A DNA stretch of 60,000 bases, from positions 2,871,655-2,931,654 of the forward strand of contig NC_049990.1 of the NCBI RefSeq assembly GCF_000003815.2, read 5' to 3'. This stretch comes from Branchiostoma floridae. Taxonomy: Eukaryota > Chordata > Leptocardii > Amphioxiformes > Branchiostomatidae. Position 1 is the first letter of the stretch, and the number at the start of each line of letters is the position of its first letter. Under the pieces are notes generated by a model. That model saw only the letters and a list, made by a program, of their open reading frames with translations. It was not told the origin of the DNA and did no database searches. Both the position numbers and the translations under genes were made by a program. This document shows, piece after piece, positions 56,427-60,000 of the stretch.

Positions 56427-59400
56427 GAAGACAGTCTTCACTCCTCGGCGGTCCTAACTGCTAGCGGCTTAGGGAAGCTGGCAATCTAAGTATTTAGTCA
56501 TTGCATAGTCTAGTATTACTTTTGAATCTTTGGTCTAGTTTGACTGTCAGTCAAGCAGGTATCCTGCCAACATTCTTTGGCGTGATTACCTTTTTCATGG
56601 CAGCAAAATCTAATTAACATTAGCCTGAAGTATGATCAAGTTTGCTCAACAAAGTTGATGTGCTATGTCAATGGAACGCTGCACCGACTGTACAATGTAA
56701 CTTCAGTATTCTGAAGGTAATTAACTTGACTTTGTCTAACCTATGTTTTCTATTGGACTATTTTCCAAATCGGCTTCAGCTCCTTTTCATTATGCATTCA
56801 AAACCTGCTCTTTAACAGATCTCTTTAGTGTCACTGGCTAATTAAATAGTGGGTAACGTCTGATCGTTTCCAAAATCATATCCAGTTGCTTAATTAACTG
56901 CTTTTTGACGTATCCTGATGTGTTCCGTTAAAGGGTAATTATACTGCCTGTACAATGCAAACGTAGAACACTATAGTGTCATAGTTAGGGGCCAAGTAGA
57001 GCTTGATTAAACATAGGAAACAAGTATGTCATCTGCCCGTTAAACTTGTACGCCAAACATACTAGTACATATTGGTAACTTCTGCAATGCCAGAGCTGTT
57101 GGTACATGTGCAGGCACAGGCGGTGTCAAAGAAATGGTCATCAACAAGACCTGACAAAGCAATCCTCACCTGTCAGTGATCCACATGTATGAACTTGTCA
57201 ACCTGTGTGAACCTGGCAATGTAAATACGGACTGTGCCAATTAGCGATTGGTCTTGGGAAGGGAGCTGTCATTTCTCTGTAACACTCATGTTCTAGCTCA
57301 TAGTTTTATCAACATGCCATTTAATCTCAATAAACCGATCAAAGAAGTAAGCAATGTTTTCATAGTGCTGAACTTCAAGTTAGAGGTAGTCCTCATATAC
57401 ATAGTCTTCTTAGGATACATATAAAGCAAATTTGAATGTAAACCAGATAATGTTGCAAATAATATCAATAATCGTGAACTCCATCAATTAATTCCATGAT
57501 CACATCTGTTGAGAAAGCTTTCAAGGCATTTATTTGCGGATGGTGATTTAATTTTTGCCACTTGGTAGTTTTTTTCTCTATTTGTACTTTGCCATCTGTG
57601 TGTTGGTTTGTCACAAAATAAGTTTTAAGTAAAGTTACCAATGGATCTTTTGGGGGATAGAGATGACGTGAATTGTAGATTATAATACCAATCGTGATCA
57701 TCATCAATTAATTTTGCGATTACCTTCGTCAGGAACTTGGAAAGCTTGCGTTTACACATCTATCTTTTGGGATTTCTTTTTGTTTGGACTATAATGTTGA
57801 AGGCCCCAGCGGCTACTTTTATGACTCCAGCTGCTTTCTTCGAAGATCCTGTGGTTTGCATTTGTCTTGTAACCCTGGGCCTGGAAGGGGAATAATTTGA
57901 TTATTGACACTTAAGCAGCTTTGTAATGGTGGCTGTATGTTTATCAGTTTGTAATAAAACAGAGTTACCAACGGGATTTGTTACTTGTGTTTCCTGGCCA
58001 CTTGAATAGGAATTATGAAGACGAGTATATCATCTGTTATACATCTGGTATACTCCCAAAAAAGACTCATTCCACAACGCGTTCATTCCCGTTTTGTTTG
58101 TTGACGAGAAAAAAAGTCACATCTGATTACATATGTACAATTATGCAAACATGGAATTCCCAACAAAGGGTAACGTTAGTACTAGTATATTTGCCACTTA
58201 AAATCTGTACTACGATATACTATGGAGGAGAACAACTCTACAATTTTAATAGATGATACATACTGTCTCAATCATTGCACAGTGCAAAGATATTCCATAT
58301 CGTGATGAAATATCTGCGCATGCATACATGTGCTCGTAACGCCCCCCTCCCATCCTACCCAAAGCGAGCGCCATTCTGCATGCCCTCCAGATACTCGAAA
58401 ATGTTTCGCTTCATTTTACAGATCATTTTAAGGATTTAGGTTCCTTGAGGGTTAGGGATCATCATCAGGTGTTATTCACAAATGATTATCAAATGAATAT
58501 CCTGTCAGAAGTGCCAGAAATTGTTATCAGTATCCTGCCAATTAGATGCAAAAAAGTCATAAGACAGAATCATCAATAGTAACGTAACGGTCACACCCAA
58601 ACCAGAAGAAAAACAAATTTCCGTATCCAAAAAGTCAGACAAATCTTTGTGCTACGTCCTTCAGTTTTACAAATGACGAGCGAGGATGTAAACTTGTATT
58701 CTCGAAGCATAATCGTAATTTGTAGTTTGTAAATACTACTTCATCCAAGAAGTTAGACAAATCTTCGCGCTACGTCCTTCAGTTGTAAGGACAACGAGCG
58801 AGGATGTAAACATGTTCTCCAAGCAGAGGTTTGTCGCGGAGATAGTAGTGGTCGGGATTTTAGCGGCTCGCTCCCTCCATAGTAAACTTGGCAGACGGTA
58901 TCAGCAGCAAATACAATATCTACTCAGCTAAGAATAATTGTGACCCAGACTTGCCCTCAGCTCAGTAAGACAGCGCTGATATCAACATTAAAATCTGTTT
59001 ATAAGACTTTGTGGGGGCGGCCATGTTGTCACGTACACCAATGTTGACCAACCATGTGTACTCTGGGGAGGTCGAGGATGTTAACTTGTACAGGTGGCCC
59101 GTGCAGTAGACACTATACCTGCTCAGCTACGGAGAAATGTGACCCAGACCTGCCCTCAACTCAGGAAGACAGCGATGATATCAATATTAAAATCTGCTTA
59201 TAAGACTTTGTGGCGCGAGGCAATGTTGTCACGTACAAAGTAATGACAAACCCTATGTGTATTCTGTGGAGGTCAAGGATGTTAACCTGTACATGCGTCC
59301 CGAACAGTAAACACTATACCTGCTCGTCTATCTACTACTAGAGACTTTGTGTCTGTGGACTTTGAAGGTGATTATCTACCCCAAAGATAGCCTGACAAAG

Positions 59401-60000
59401 CCATGAAGAGACTAGATACGAGGTTAAGGATGTAATATTTTACATGTGGTCCGTGTCAAACACTACACCTACTTAGCTACGGATAAATGTGACCCCTCAG
59501 CTCACGAAGACACCACTGATATCAACATTAAAATCTATTCATGAGATACGCAGAATAGCAGATACTCAAGCAACTGTACAAGATTTCCAAAATCATATCC
59601 ACTCGTTGGAGTTACTGTTATTTGGCGCATATTTTGCCTGGCCTTCATCGATCTGTTTATGAGACTTTGTGGCGCGTGGCGAGGTTGTCACGTACAGTCG
59701 AACCGCAGAGCTCTATGCGCATCCGTTCTGCGCAGCCTTCTCTGGACAGGTCATAAGCCAGAACGCAGTTTGTCCTGGTTTGACCCCGCTGCATGCGTAT
59801 AAACAACTGCCTGTTGTGCAACAAAAAGACCTCAGACCTACATAATGTTTATACTTTTTCACATCTACAGGATTTGCCCAGCACAGCCATGTGGATATTT
59901 ATTGCATCGCAAAAGTTCAGCCAACGTTGTGGCCCCCGAAACAAAGCAATTTTCGGTCTGTGTATTTGTGATTATCTTTTCTCCAGTTGGCCGGGACACA
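56427..60000. repeat. 3' flank of gene 2 and satellite-like array
   Basis: 57100-57960 is a diverged copy of 31520-33030 ('aacaagacctgac', 'caatgttttcatagtgctga', 'gtttatcagtttgtaataaaac'). 58810-59700 repeats the satellite-like array and starts with 'tctccaagcagaggtttgtc', again the MITE end. No gene is recognised; AATAAA near 57330 could serve as poly(A) signal of gene 2. 56430-57100 holds no recognised feature. Confidence 0.55.

Overview
The window is animal nuclear DNA. It is AT-rich and intron-dense, with GT..AG exons of about 100-570 nt, many short foldback transposons, tRNA-derived SINEs and five N-filled assembly gaps. Tandem death-domain genes carrying ankyrin, ZU5 and UPA modules, together with the repeat content, suggest an invertebrate deuterostome, most likely a lancelet (Branchiostoma). 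This assignment is an inference; no species marker is present. All real genes found are on the + strand.

Layout. (1) 1-3.5 kb: no gene; foldback MITEs. (2) 3.5-7.2 kb: a five-exon gene for a small secreted cysteine-rich protein with an antistasin-like domain, with one gap. (3) 8.1-21.0 kb: two tandem copies of an eIF4H-like RNA-binding protein gene. Copy A has a tRNA-like insertion inside its Gly/Arg-rich exon. Copy B has an in-frame stop and an 18-codon internal duplication. A 0.47 kb segment repeated on both sides of the gap at 16.5-17.0 kb is probably an assembly artefact. (4) 22.1-31.3 kb: a 13-exon gene (745 aa as assembled) encoding ankyrin repeats, two ZU5-like domains, UPA and a death domain. 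(5) 31.5-42.2 kb: no gene; a 3.28 kb block repeated almost perfectly, satellite-like arrays, and relics of flanking sequence including a copy of the last exon of the antistasin-like gene. (6) 42.3-56.4 kb: a 20-exon paralogue of the first death-domain gene (1,007 aa) with nine full ankyrin cassettes instead of three, an acidic tail and an extra last exon; a 3.9 kb insertion lies in one ankyrin intron. (7) 56.4-60 kb: a diverged copy of the same 3' flank.

Biology. The ANK-ZU5-ZU5-UPA-death genes are the main interest. The last four domains follow the order of PIDD1, the scaffold of the caspase-2 PIDDosome, but the N-terminal half is a variable ankyrin array rather than leucine-rich repeats. 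Both proteins keep a His-Phe-Ser tripeptide at the end of the first ZU5, the known self-cleavage motif of PIDD1 and of the FIIND of NLRP1/CARD8. At the second site gene 2 has His-Phe-Thr and gene 1 has His-Cys-Thr. The ankyrin cassettes are single 99-nt phase-0 exons whose scaffold is nearly constant while predicted binding-surface positions vary. Together this looks like a duplicating receptor/adaptor family for a cell-death or immune platform. The function is inferred from domain order only.
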